From Dipteris shenzhenensis (Eukaryota; Polypodiophyta; Polypodiopsida; Gleicheniales), in assembly GCA_047967505.1 (NCBI GenBank), contig CM106541.1: DNA of 64,000 nt. The stretch is one strand, 5' to 3'. Position numbers and translations under genes: made by a program. Of this stretch, positions 32,547-44,332 are shown piece by piece; the first letter of the stretch is position 1, and every line of letters starts with the position of its first letter. Below the pieces are notes generated by a model that was not told the DNA's origin, made no database searches, and was given only the letters and a program-made list of their open reading frames with translations.

Positions 32547-32814
32547 AAATACTTGACACCTCCCTCTTAATAGATGATATGACCTCTAAAAGAGGCACAT
32601 ATCCATCCATGGAAAAGGAAAGGAATAAGTGACAAGGGGCCTAAGAAAAAGGGGACAAGGGAACAAGGGGAGAGGGGAGTGAAGGGGGGTGAAGGGGGGT
32701 GAATGGAGTGAAGTGTGTTGGCCTAAGAGGAAATGCTAGGGGGAGCCAAGCACAAAGGGCTAGTGGTGGTCGCAAGCTAAAAGGAAGTGCTATCACATGC
32801 TTCTTTATGGGATT
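32547..32814. other. G-rich tract, no gene
   Basis: At 32650-32705 the plus strand holds GGGGAGAGGGGAG and two GGTGAAGGGG-like repeats. Overlapping ORFs here are compositional. Confidence 0.5.
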
Positions 32815-34480
32815 GCCTCGATTGAGGTGGCAACCCCATATTGCAACATGCCCACAATTCAAAAGCATCATGGCATGCCTTGAAGGTGGCCCATTGCACA
32901 TCCATTCCACGTCCATTCCACCTCATGTTCCACAGGTGCCACTGGAGTGCCAACTCATGCTTCTCATGTGCCATGTGCTTGCCACACATCATGCTTGCTG
33001 CTGCCATATCATCAAGTTTGCCTACCATGTGGATACCTCAATTGAGGTACTTGTGCCACTCACTATGCCATGCAAGCATGCTCTTTCCCATGTCATTAAA
33101 GCTTCCTTGCATGTACATGCTACTATCTACCATGCAAGCACTCCACATAGATCAACCTCCACATTTTGGACCCTCAAAATGCCACATATTCATTCCTCAA
33201 TCGAGGTAATTGGATGTCATGTAAGCACCTCCTGATTGACCCCAAATGTCACATGGGTGCCATGCAAGCCAAAAATCCCTAATTGGACCTTAAGACTGCT
33301 ACCTCATCATACCTAGATCGAGGTATTTTGATGCCATGTAAGCACCCCCAAATTGACACCAAATGCCACATGGATGCCATGTAAGCCAAAATCCCTAATT
33401 AGAACTCGTGACTACCACCACATCATACCTCAAATGAGCTATTTTTGTGACATGTGCACCACAAATGCCACATGTATGACACCTCTACAACAATCCCTTG
33501 ATTGCCCCTCAAACTGCCACTTGGGAGGACCTCGATTGAGGTATGTTTAGGCCACTTCTGGTGCCACCTAGATGCCACATGCCACATACCTCATGTTAGA
33601 TATCAATGCTGTACTCTCGTGTAACTACGCGGGAACCAGCTAACTCTACTTGTAAATCCCCATATGAGGAGAAGACATTTGAGCAGCTTGGTTATCTAGT
33701 AGGTCCTGGTTTGGACACCGAATGGGGGCCATGTGTGGCTTGATGGCTGGATAGCTTCAGATAGAGTTGGCACACCACCAACTAGGCTACATGCAAGTGC
33801 AGGAAGGCATCCCTTGACTGACCACACTGAGGTTAGATGGAGCATTTCCCGAGGCAGCCCACTCTCGGGTTGCAGGGCTTGTTTGGAGCCTCAAATGATC
33901 CCGGATGGCTCTGGGCTGAACGGTGACCATAGGTCATTTGCTTTGTTTTGCGCACTAGTTCTATCGTATGTTTGGTGGCCTATTTTGAGAACAACCCCCA
34001 GTCGACCATTTTGGGTGGACTGGGTCGGTCACCCAATTGAGCCTAACTGACTATGACTAGTGGCTATATAAGAGCAAGCCCGTGAAGCCCATTTCATCAT
34101 TAGCTACAACAACCCTGATTCCTTAGCATCCAGCCTCCGTCTTCTACTGTTTCCAGCATGCCATTGAAGCTTCTTTCACAAGAGCGCATGGTTGGGAGGC
34201 AGTGCCATCTATTGTATCAGTTCTACAATAATTAATTTTTGATTCTCCATACTATCTTGTTTTCTCTCTTGCATACAAGATCTTGTTATCTGTTGAGCAC
34301 AAATGTTGTATTATTTTCTTACACCTCGAACAAGGCATTTGATTGCTAAGGTGGCATTGCAAGAGGGACCTCGATTGAGGTATTTTTGCCCTATTGGATG
34401 CCACATAGGAAGGCTGAGAGACTAAGGTGATAGCCACATTTCCTCAATCCATTTCTTAACATACCTCAATCGAGATACGG
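32815..34480. repeat. Degenerate repeat field with recurrent ACCTCAATTGAGGT palindrome
   Basis: Variants of ACCTCRATYGAGGT occur at 32815, 33035, 33195, 33311, 33427, 33529, 34368 and 34463. Between 33187 and 33440 they head two tandem units of about 116 bp that share GATGCCATGTAAGC and CCAAATGCCACATGG. The field is interrupted by a probable solo LTR. Confidence 0.75.
33594..34323 (+). mobile_element. Probable solo LTR
   Basis: 730 bp starting TGTTAGATATC and ending TCTTACA, with TATATAAG at about 34063 and no internal domain. The flanks are CCTCA (33589-33593) and CCTCG (34324-34328), a 5-bp duplication with one mismatch, and both lie in a copy of the palindromic motif of the surrounding repeat. 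ORF 33733-34050 inside it shows no domain. Confidence 0.55.
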
Positions 34481-34789
34481 CTCCCCACTGCCCGTGGCTT
34501 TAGATCCTTTGTATTTTGTCCCATGCTTATTGGTGTCACACTCTACCCAGAGTGGAAAAAAGTGGACACCCTTAGCTTGCTACCATTCTCAATATGCTTG
34601 TAACCTACAATTCATAGATGATGCATTGCCTCCCTATCCACCTTCTTGTTGCCATTGCATTGACAACTTGTTGCATACTCGGGTGCAACTGCAACGTGCA
34701 AGGTGTCTTTGTGCTTCTTGTTATTAATGTCTGCCAATGGAGCCATGACATGATTCCAAATTTTCCAAAGAGAAAAACGGTGGGGAATA
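34481..34789. other. No supported gene
   Basis: Short ORFs only, with no recognised feature. Confidence 0.4.
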
Positions 34790-35735
34790 TAGGTTTGATG
34801 GAGAAAAATGGGCTTGGGTCAATAGGTAAGGGTGATGGAAATTTTTGTGAGCCTTTCTAAGGAGTAAGGTATGGAGAAAAATAGAATGGGGGATGAAAAT
34901 TCTCACCCATTTCTCTTGGACCCCTCACTGATTTGGGCATATGTAGTCTCTTTATTATTCTCTCAATGCCCCCTCCCATTTTTATACCTCAATGATTTGG
35001 GCATATGTAGTCTCTTTATTATTCTCTCAATGCCCCCTCCCATTTTTTTATATACCTCACTGATTTGGGCATATGTAGTGACTTTATTATTCTCTCAATG
35101 TCCCCTCCCATTTTTATATATGCCCAAATCAGTGAGGGGTCCAAGAGAAATGGGTGAGAATTTTCATCCCCTATTCTATTTTTCTCCTCACCTTACTCCT
35201 TAGAAAGGCTCACAAAAATCTCATCTATATGGGAGGGGGCATTGAGAGAATAATAAAGAGACTACATATGCCCAAATCAATGAGGAGTCCAAGAGAAATG
35301 GGTGAGAATTTTCATCACCCATTCTATTTTTCTCCTCACCTTACTCCTTATAAAGGCTCACAAAAATTTCCATCACCCTTACCTATTGACCCAAACCCAT
35401 TTTCCTCCATCAAAGTGAGAGAAAAATAGAATGGGGGATGAAAAATTTTATAAAGACTACATATGAGAGAATAATAAAGAGACTGCATATGCCCAAATCA
35501 GTGAGGGGTCCAAGAGAGATGGGTGAGAATTTTCATCCTCCATTCTATTTTTTTCCTCACCTTACTCCTTAGAAAGGCTCACAAAAATTTCCATCACCCT
35601 TACCTATTGACCCAAACCCATTTTTCTCCATCAAAGTGAGAGAAAAATAGAATGGGGGATGAAAATTCTCACCCATTTTTCTTGGACCCCTCATTGATTT
35701 GGGCATATGTAGTCTCTTTATTATTCTCTCAATGT
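34790..35735. repeat. Foldback cluster of direct and inverted repeats
   Basis: A unit of 100-150 bp appears in both orientations: forward at about 34793-34943, reversed at 35118-35226, 35265-35418 and 35488-35640, forward again at 35640-35735. Its core includes GAGAAAAATAGAATGGG and GATTTGGGCATATGTAGT. The part with GATTTGGGCATATGTAGT is also tandemly repeated (34931, 34993 and 35062). ORFs here are artefacts. Confidence 0.88.
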
Positions 35736-35743
35736 CCCCTTCC

Positions 35744-35746
<3 letters not shown>

Positions 35747-35802
<56 letters not shown>

Positions 35803-35868
35803 TGCATGCATGCATGCATGCATGTATGTATTTATGTATGTATATGCATGCATGTATGTATGTATGTA
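35747..35868. repeat. Compound TA / TATG / CATG microsatellite
   Basis: A TA run is followed by TATG units, then CATG units, then TATG again. It ends the foldback cluster. Confidence 0.95.
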
Positions 35869-36164
35869 TTAGCATCTTGGACCCTCTTTAGGATGCACTT
35901 CATGCCTCTTCCCTAGAATCTTTGTTGAATCATTGTATCCTTGTTTCATTTTGGGTCACTTGAGTGCATGGAGACCCTTTCTAATCAATTGCATATATCA
36001 CTACCAAGACTCACTACTAGGGTCTTAATCAATGGAGCAAGGATTTGTCACCAATGCTCAAACATTAATGTATTTTGGTGGAATTCATGAAAAACATTTG
36101 CATTGACTTCAGTTCATACAAGAACAAGTGGATTCGAGGGTGGGGCGAGGTCATTGTCACAAAG

Positions 36165-36407
36165 ATGGAGCTCACAGAGGTGTTGCAAGATGCATAGGGA
36201 CCATTGGAGCAACATGTGGTGAACTTGCAAAGTGAGAACATCGCATGGTATGAGCAAGTACAACATATGCAAACAGATCTTGAACTCGCAAATAAGAATG
36301 TAGCCCTACATGCCCAAGTAAGGAGAATGCATGAATTAAATGCAAAGCTGCGTCAACAGCGAGCGAAGCATGTGCAACCCTGCATCAAAATGCACTCAAA
36401 GATGTGA
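36165..36407 (+). pseudogene. Short coiled-coil ORF relic
   Basis: One plus frame starting at ATG 36165 encodes MELTEVLQDA, an in-frame TAG, then a heptad-like stretch such as LQSENIAWYEQVQHMQTDLE and ELNAKLRQQRAKHVQ. Roughly 80 codons in all. The stop is a possible decayed CAG. Source unknown; similar coiled coils occur in the accessory ORF of element F. Confidence 0.4.
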
Positions 36408-39042
36408 AGATAGCAATATGCTGGCATCCTCAAAACTAGCCATACACTACTGAATCGTGTTGAGAGTCCAAACAATGTTTTGTGCCCTATTTGCAAGCAC
36501 ATTTCGATGGCTCTATGGGTTTTTAAGGGATCTATATTTCCCCTAGGCTTCTTTGGCTACAACTCCATCTTCAATTCCCAAATAAGAGAAAGAAAACACT
36601 TGGCCACTAGTAATCACTTGTACCAATACTAGAGCACATCAGACTCTAAAGTCTTCTTATTTATGAGAAGTGTCTCCCTAAAACAAATTAAGGGGAAAAT
36701 GAATCTCTTAAGCAAGGAAAACGTCAAAGAGCAGGAAACGCCAAGGAAAAAAAAGAGAGAGAGAAAAGGACCTATGACTGCTTAAAGAGCAAAAAATGTC
36801 AAAGAAAAGCAGGAATCTCTGCAAGGAAAGCAAGTGTTGTAAGATGCAAAAAGAGGGGCATGAAGAAGTAGAGAATGCCACAATACCAATCTAAGTCAAC
36901 GATCAAAAGTTGCCAAATTCCAAGATCTACCAAAGGTGGAAGTCTACCCATGTGGTGGCACATAAGCAATAATCCAATTTGAAAAAATGGTGGTTGTATT
37001 TTCAAAATGGGATGAAAAAGTGTCATAAAAGCTCCATAAAAGGTGATCATGTGATGGGCATGTGTGATGGACATGGGCATCAAACTTAGCACATGCAAGT
37101 ATCATGTTGTTATTTATTAGATTATCAACATAGGCAACATGTGTTGTAACAAAATTTGTGATGCATTTGTTTAAGCCTTTTTCTAGAGCCTCATGAATCT
37201 ATTGTATAATATTCTGATACCCATGGAACTGTAAATCTTAGATTAAATTTATTCTAATCTATCTCAAGTTTGTATAGCTACTCATTGCCCCTCTACCTCT
37301 ATCTATCCATAGCAACTATAGGATATGTAATAGAGATCCATGTCTAATATAGGGTAAGAGTGGCCTTTTCAAAGATGGTGGAAAATTGATGTGGGAGGAG
37401 CGGTTGTGTAAGCATTATCTGAAATTGCACCAAGTTGAGAGCGAGTGCATTGAAATGAAGGCATAATATGCTAAGTGGTGATTGTGGATCCATTAGGAGT
37501 GTTTCTAGCTACATAGGGTTAACCATTAGGGCTTCAAACTTGTGCTCTAGTTCTTCATTTAGATATTATGTAATTAAGGGAGCCTATTAGACACCCTCGT
37601 GAACTCCCAAGTAAGATGCATGACTTAAAGTTTCTTGTTTTGAAGCACCTCCTTGAGCCTTTTAATATTTTTAGCTTTTTGCCATACTATTTTTGAGCTT
37701 TTTGTTTGAGTCCTTTATTTCTTGGTAGTGCCTTATATTCCTTTGGTTGGGATAGCTTGCACATGGAGGCAGGGGACATAGCTGAAATGTATTATCAAAA
37801 ATTTTGGGATGCCTACTTGTGGGTTGATCCCTTTAAGAAGATATCTAGGAGGCCTCAGCTCTTGAAGTATAAAGCTGGCTAAATACCAAAATATGTTAAT
37901 ACCCAGTGGCTCAAGGCATATAAGATCAGTTTGGGTGGCTAGCTTGATGCATATGCAAGACCCTGCGACTATGCCTTCACTTCGTGCAAGAAAGAGAAAA
38001 TCTGAGCCACCTAAGGCTGAAAAGAAAGAGTTCTTTAGGGCTAAGAAAAAGGGGTTCCAGCCTCATAAGCCGAGGGGAAACCCATAACAAAGAGGGTTGA
38101 AGGGTAAGCCCAAGTTCTCTCGTAACAAAGTGAGACCTTCCGCAAAGAGGGCAAATGTTTCACATGCAGTAGAGGGGAAGTGCCCCAACAAGCCTTCATG
38201 TTCGAAGGGAAATGAGGCAGAAAAGCCTCAAGAACCACCTAGGCCAGTGGTGGTAGAAGTCCCAAACATCTTGAGGATCAATAGTGATTCTGAAGGGAGG
38301 GAACTACCTAGATAGGATCCCAGAGGGGCCCCCGATGGGTAGCATAAAGTGTAGACAATGGGCTAGGGGAAGGCACCTTTTATAGGCAACCTTTTCCCTA
38401 CCCAAGTCGTCTAGTAGGGCTACTTAGGTAGGCCCTACCAGCCAGCCAACTGGGTTAGCCAGATGACTTGGCAAGTCATCCAGTCCAACCTGCTGGCTGG
38501 AGCCCTCCATAAGGGGCTTCCAGCCCCAATACTTCTGCCCTACCCTCAGCTAGAGGCTCCAAAACCTGCATAGCCTCTACCTCCTCCAAAAGCCATTGTA
38601 CACCTTTCGATTCCTGTCTGTATAGATTGCGATAAGGAGGAAGGTCACGCTACAGTCCAGCAAGGTTTTGGCCAGCAAATATCTGAGGTTTGGTAGTCCT
38701 ATTTTAGTAGCTCAGTTTAGTTCTCCTTCTCAGCCTTTCATCTCAATTTTCTCTTAGCTCCATATCTCCATCCTCATAGATCTCTGTTCACACTTCTCAC
38801 TCACGCAGTAACCTTGCTTGCCCATGGACAGCAGAAACCATTTGCCTTGCAAAGTGGTCTACATCATCTGCGTGGATAGGATTGGGGCCTTGGTCAATGG
38901 TTGGTCTATTTCTTAGGTCTTTGGGTCAGTTTACCAGGTCAAAGTGTCTCTTTCAAGTAGTGTTCAGTGCGCTCTTAAAGAGTGTTATTTGTATCTTCAA
39001 AATTCTCCAAGTTATAAGCAAATACTCCCCTAGATTGGGGGA
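36408..39042. other. No supported gene; several short ORFs
   Basis: A 40-codon plus ORF near 37761 (MEAGDIAEMYYQKFWDAYLW at its start) and a basic Lys/Pro-rich plus ORF pair at 37893-38315 look like coding remnants but match no family I know. TTTTATAGG at about 38376 could be a promoter element of an old LTR. Confidence 0.4.
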
Positions 39043-39047
39043 GGGGG

Positions 39048-39392
39048 TGTTGAGATATCGAGCTTCACTCATGATGGTGACCGTTGTGCATTTATGTCAC
39101 CGACTTGTTAGCTACAGATGCAGTTGGTACACCGCCCATGAATAATAGTTGGATGACAGCTATCCTTATGTACTCTAGTTCGTGGCTCAGTTAGTACGCC
39201 ACCTTAGTTAGCTGAGTTTGGTTTGAGACCCACATATAGGGTTCTTCTATTTCTTTGTACTAGAGTTCTTTTGGCTTTCACAAATAAGAAGAGGAAAACT
39301 ATTTTCAACCTCCACCTTTGTGTGTATTCCCCCATTGTGTATGTGAGAAAGCCACAAGTGAGACTCCTTCCTTCTCTCCCACTATCTTCACA
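39048..39392 (+). repeat. Element D 5' LTR
   Basis: 345 bp, TGTTGAGATATCGAGC to TCTTCACA. Possible TATA region CACATATAGGG at about 39230. Confidence 0.93.
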
Positions 39393-39404
39393 TGGTATCA
39401 GAGC
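39393..39404 (+). promoter_or_regulatory. Element D primer-binding site
   Basis: TGGTATCAGAGC directly follows the LTR. Confidence 0.95.
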
Positions 39405-39936
39405 CTAGTTCATGGTAAGGAGCTCAAGAAAGCAAACCAAGTTCGCGGTGTCCTAGTAAGAGGACCAGTGTTGCTTTCCTTTTTCGAGTTTGGGAGCAAA
39501 TCTTTGCAGGTAGCACAGCTGGAAAGTGCAAGAGTGCATTGTCTCAGATTGAGACGCCCTTTGTGGTGTGGCGAGAGGGCAGTATATGCTGCGAGAATGG
39601 GCAAATCCCTTGTTGACTTTATTTTTTTGATTCAAGGCCATTTCGAGGCCCGTTTTGGAGGCAGAAGTTCTCAGCAAGCATTGAGAAAAAGGCCCTGTTT
39701 TTGTTGTGCGACCACTACTCTGCAGGTCGGTGAAAAGTTGCCGCAAAAATTGCATCGTATGCCTGTGCACAGAGATATTGGGAGTTACAAAATCATCCTT
39801 ATTGCCTGTTGATGCAAAATTATCACTAGGTAGTGACGGTGTGGTCAAATACTACTTTTGTCAGTTTTGCAGATTTGCCCTTGTGAGGCAGAAGCTATTT
39901 TTTTTGCAATGACAGAATATTTCACAGTGTTCTGTA
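39405..39936 (+). other. Element D leader
   Basis: About 0.5 kb without supported coding sequence. ORF 39318-39812 overlaps the LTR and is not credible. Confidence 0.6.
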
Positions 39937-41239
39937 ATGGCATCTGATTCTCTTTCACAGATTGTCACTAAAAGCTTGACAAGAACAACTTCCAAGCATG
40001 GAAGTTTAGAATGATGAATTTTCTTATGGGAAAAGGCTATTGGGAGTTCATTACAGGAAATAAAGAAGAACCAGTTCTTCCTAATGTTCCTAATCAACAG
40101 GAAATGCATGCATTTAAAGGATGGCATGAGAGAGCTAGAAAAGTTATGTACTGGTTGTCTATCAGTATTTCAGATTCTATGATTGTGCATATTCAGGATG
40201 CAAGTACGCCAAAGGAGGCATGGGATACTTTGGCAAAAATGTACAGCACAAATATGCAAGCCAGGAAAATGTAGCTCAAGTAGGAGTTGCACAATGTGCA
40301 AAGAGAAAATATGAGCATCAATGACTACCACATGAAGGAGAAGAAAATTGCAGATGCACTTGCTTCCATTGGGTCACCAGTGGAAGATGATGACTTAGTT
40401 TTAGTGACCTTGAATGGTCTAGGAAAGGATTATGCATAGTTTCGGACATCCATTGCCATCCGTGAAAAATTTCCTAATTTTGAGGAGTTGTTTGCTCTTC
40501 TAATTTCTGAAGAGCAGAGAAATGGTGGTGCATCTTCCTCAAGAGTAACTTCAAAAGAAACTATCTTCTACTCAAATGCTGGAAGAGGTAGAGGCAAAGG
40601 TAGAGTAGGAAGATCTGGAGGCTGTGTTAGAAATCAGAATATGCAACAAACTTAAGAAAACCAGTCCTATGGAGGAGGACATGGTAACTCTAGAGGCAAG
40701 GGAAGCCAAAGAGGTCGTGGTGGATGGCAGAGAGGCCAAAATGCAAACAGCAATGTTGAATGCTACTATTATGGTAAAATAGGTCATATGGCGAAAGACT
40801 GCTATAAAAAGCAGAATGACATGATGAATGGAAAATTGCAGCAAGGGAATTATGCATCTTCTAGTAGACAAGGTGATGATAGAAATGAGCATTTGTTTAT
40901 GGTACATCACATGACCAATTCTGTGACAGGTGCAAAAGAAAGCAATGATGTGTGGTATGTTGACTCAAGTGCATCAAACCACATGACAGGTCATGTAGAA
41001 TGGATGTAGGATGCAAGGAAAATTGAAAACCTAGGATTTGTGGAGACTGGTGATGATACTACACATCCTATTGTGCAGATTAGTAAAATTCCTTTGTCTA
41101 TGCAGGATGGGAAAAAGAAATACCTGTCTAATGTATTTCATGTTCCGAATATCACCAAGAACCGAATTTCTGTTGGTCAAATGGTTAGCAGGGCTTGCAG
41201 GTCAGATTTAATCCTCATGGATGCTTTGTTGAGGATATG
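39937..41239 (+). pseudogene. Element D gag and protease start
   Basis: Gag starts at ATG 39937 (MASDSL) and changes frame near 39972. From 40011 one frame runs through FRMMNFLMGKGYWEFI, STPKEAWDTLAKMY and a Gly/Arg-rich stretch to a zinc knuckle CYYYGKIGHMAKDC (one Cys replaced by Tyr). After it comes the protease segment VWYVDSSASNHMT, where the active-site DSG is DSS. In-frame stops lie at 40272, 40281, 40437, 40653 and 41007; all but one are TAG. A further frame change near 41195 precedes the integrase region. It cannot make working gag or protease. Confidence 0.9.
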
Positions 41240-42074
41240 AAAAATAACGGTCGCTTGATAGTAAAAGGAAAGAAGAAGGGTATGTTTACATTGGATGCGG
41301 ACATGCCTATATTGAGTGGAGTAGCATAAGGTATGTGAAGCCTGTCAATTTGGAAAACAGTCAAGGAAACAATTTCCTAGACAAGAAAAGTGAAGTGTTT
41401 GGGCATTTCAAAGCTTTTAAAGCTATGGTTGAAAAAGAAACAGGCCTGCAAATAAAATGCCTAAGGTCAGATGGAGGGGGAGAGTACCTCTCAAATGAGT
41501 TTGCAAGGTTCCTGCAGGAGCATGGCATAAAGTAGCAATATTCATGTAGTCATACCCCACAGCAAAATGGACTTGCAGAAAGCAAAAACAGGCATATTGG
41601 AGAGGTATCTCAGGCCATGCTAAATGAAAAAGACCTACCAGATTATTATTGGGCTGAAGTAGTTGCTATAGCAATTTACATAATGGACATGACTCCCACT
41701 ACAGCAATACATGGCATGACGCCAGAGGAGATGTATACTAGTTGGAAACCAGATATTTCTCATTTGAAAATTTTTTGTTGCATTGCTTATGTTTATGTGC
41801 TAGATGAGTTGAGGTCCAAGTTGGATCCAAAAGCTGAGAAGTGCATCTTTACTAGTTATTCTCTGCAACAGAAAGGGTATAGATGCTATAACCCTTCTAC
41901 TCATAAGTTTACAGTGAGTAGAGATGTTGTTTTTTATGAGATGAGCAGCTGGTATAAACCAGTACATGTGATTGATGATGTAGATGCACAAAATGGTAAT
42001 GCTGCACAGAATTCACAGCAACAATCACAAAATATTAGTGGACCTATAGTGTCCTCTAGCATGGTTCACATACT
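41240..42074 (+). pseudogene. Element D integrase (partly deleted)
   Basis: The zinc-site Cys pair survives in one frame near 41336 (VCEACQFGKQ), but the two His before it are missing. From there the sequence jumps to SEVFGHFKAFKAMVE, so the block with the first catalytic Asp is gone. CLRSDGGGEY and QNGLAESKNRH keep the other two acidic residues, with a TAG between them at 41533. The C-terminal region (SHLKIFCCIAYVYV, SKLDPKAEKCIF) follows. Strand-transfer activity is impossible without the triad. Confidence 0.9.
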
Positions 42075-43484
42075 TTGCCATGGACAGGCAGATTGAGATT
42101 AGGAGAATCTCCTCAAAGTAATGCAGATAGTGGTATGCAGGTATCACGAAAAGGAAAAGAGAAGGTAGATCAGCCCATGTTTGATGTGAATGCAGGTCAC
42201 TCTTATGTGGATGGTGAATCCAGTGGCTCAAAACAGAGCATTGATGATGAGTTGGGTATTCCTTCTGTTGTTACACCTGGAGTAAGGAAGACCAGGAATG
42301 TTTTGAGAGCACTTGGGAGTGAGCGTATTTTGCATAGGTTTACTAGAACTAGGTATCCTGTGGATAGGCTGAAATATGATGGATTTACAGCCATTCACTA
42401 TGCCTATATGGTCAAAGTGATACAGGAACCAGAACCCACTTCTTTTGAGCAAGCCATGGGAAAAGAAAAATGGGTGAAAGCCATGGATGAAGAAATGGAT
42501 GCCTTGGAAGCAAATGCTACATGGGAATTGGTGCCTTTGCCTAAAGACAAGAATGCAATTGGCTGTAAGTGGGTTTATAAGGTGAAGCATAATGCAGATG
42601 GTTCTATGAATAGATACAAGGCAAGATTAGTTGTCAAGGGGTATGCACAGACATATGGCACTGATTATGAAGAAACATTCAGTCTGGTTGCAAGGATGGC
42701 AACCGTAAGAGCAAGCATTGCTATGGCTACATCAAAGGGATGATCTTTACATCAGATGGATGTAAAGAATGCCTTCTTGCATGGTGATTTGCAAGAAGAG
42801 GTCTTTATGGAGCAGCCACTAGGGTATGTTCATGCTATTCATCCTGAGTTTGTTTGCAGGTTGAAGAAAGCCTTGTATGGCTTGAAGCAAGCACCTAGAG
42901 CATGGTCTGACAAGATAGGGCAGTATCTTGTCACTATTGGCTTTCAGATTTCCAAGGTAGATTTCTCACTTTATGTGAGAAAAACAGAGAAAGGTATTAT
43001 GCTGCTTGTCATTTATGTTGATGATTTGATCATCATAGGTGATAGTGATGAAGATATCCTTCATGTGAAAATGCTATTGAAGCAGAAGTTTGAGATGAAG
43101 GATTTGGGAGAGCTGCGTTATTTCTTGGGCATTGAGGTGATTAGATCACCAAGTGGGATACCGCTCTTGCAAAGGTAGTATGGATTGGACATGCTGTCCA
43201 AATATGGGATGATAGGCTATAAGCCTATTTCAGTTCCTTTGGAGCAGAATGTGAAGCTAAGCGCAAATGCAGGTAAGCTTCTGGAAGACCCTACTATGTA
43301 CAGGCACATAGTAGGAAGTTTGATTTATATGACTATTACCAGGCCAGATTTGAGCCATGTTATTGGATTGGTAAGTCAGTTTATGCAAGCTCCAAGGAAA
43401 CCGCATTTGGATGTGGCTAGATGCATACTCAGGTATGTGAAGTCCACATTGCAGTATGGACTATTTTATGAGACTGGGGTTTAG
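42075..43484 (+). pseudogene. Element D reverse transcriptase
   Basis: A single plus frame runs from 42075, with in-frame stops TGA 42741-42743, TAG 43176-43178 and TAG 43482-43484. Visible motifs are KWVYKVKHNADGS, RYKARLVVKGYAQ, MDVKNAFLHGDLQEE, ALYGLKQAPRAW and the catalytic YVDD in VIYVDDLII, then DLGELRYFLGIEV and the SLIYMTITRPDLSH connection. All core motifs remain, so decay is by point mutation rather than deletion. Confidence 0.93.
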
Positions 43485-43490
43485 ATACAG

Positions 43491-44015
43491 TTGCATGGAT
43501 ACACTGATGCTGATAAGGCTGGTAGTATTTTTGATAGACGATCTACCAGTGGATATGTGTTCTCTTTTGGGAGTGCTGCAGTCACTTGGAGCAGCAAGAA
43601 ACAACCTACAGTTGCCTTGTCGAGCACAGAGGCTAAGTACAGGGTTGCAACAATGGTTGCATGTGAGGTAGCTTGGTTGCATAAGCTACTTTATGATATG
43701 CATCAATCTATAGATGGGCCAGTTGTCATTTATTGTGACAACATGAGCAGTATACACTTGGCAAATAACCCAGTCTATCATGCTAGAACAAAGCACATTG
43801 AGGTGCATTATCACTATGTGCGGGAGAAGGTTTTACTAGGTCATATTGATCTAGTTTATGTCAGCACAGAGGATCAGGTAGCTGACATATTCACTAAGGC
43901 ATTGGGCACAGAGAAGCTGCACAAGTTCAGAGACCTGCTTGGTGTGCAAGAATTGGGACTAAGCTCGAGGGGGAGTGTTGAGATATCGAGCTCCACTCGT
44001 GATATGCCAGGGTGA
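43491..44015 (+). pseudogene. Element D RNase H
   Basis: In the same frame as the reverse transcriptase and split from it only by the TAG at 43482. It has [30 protein letters not shown] with the catalytic Glu, [16 protein letters not shown] and [13 protein letters not shown]. The reading frame runs into the polypurine tract and LTR. Confidence 0.92.
43967..43975 (+). promoter_or_regulatory. Element D polypurine tract
   Basis: GAGGGGGAG directly precedes the 3' LTR, as in the E fragment. Confidence 0.88.
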
Positions 44016-44327
44016 CCATTGTGCATTTATGTCACCAACTTGTTAGCTGTAGATGCAGTTGGTACACTGCCCATGAATAATAGCTGGATGACAACTATCC
44101 TTATGTACTCTAGTTCGTGGCTCAGTTAGTATGCCACCTTAGTTAGCTAAGTTTGGTTTGAGACCCACATATAGGGTTCTTCTATTTCTTTGTACTGGAG
44201 TTCTTTTCGCTTTCACAACTAAGAAGAGGAAAACTATTTTTAGCCTCCACCTTTGTGTGTATTCCCCCATTGTGTATGTGAGAAAGCTGCAAGTGAGACT
44301 CCTTCCTTCTCTCCCACTATCTTCATA
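43976..44327 (+). repeat. Element D 3' LTR
   Basis: 352 bp, pairs with 39048-39392. Its terminal CA is now TA, and a 7-bp insertion lies near its start. TSD GGGGG follows. Confidence 0.93.
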
Positions 44328-44332
44328 GGGGG

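Larger units (their letters stand above)
39048..44327 (+). mobile_element. Element D: Ty1/copia retrotransposon, degraded
   Basis: LTRs lie at 39048-39392 and 43976-44327 with TSD GGGGG (39043-39047 and 44328-44332). Primer site, gag with zinc knuckle, protease, integrase, reverse transcriptase, RNase H and polypurine tract are in copia order. The LTR copies differ at roughly 20 positions, mostly transitions, plus a small indel. The coding region has at least nine in-frame stops, frameshifts, and a deletion that removed the integrase zinc-site histidines and first catalytic aspartate. It is a different lineage from A and B, closer to the E fragment. Confidence 0.95.

Noticed and set aside
35652-35891. 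ORF with Tyr-Ile and Cys-Met repeats
   Set aside because: It is the translation of TA and TATG/CATG microsatellites.
39318-39812. 164-residue plus ORF before gag of element D
   Set aside because: It starts inside the LTR and crosses the primer site; it has no domain and is not expected in copia leaders.
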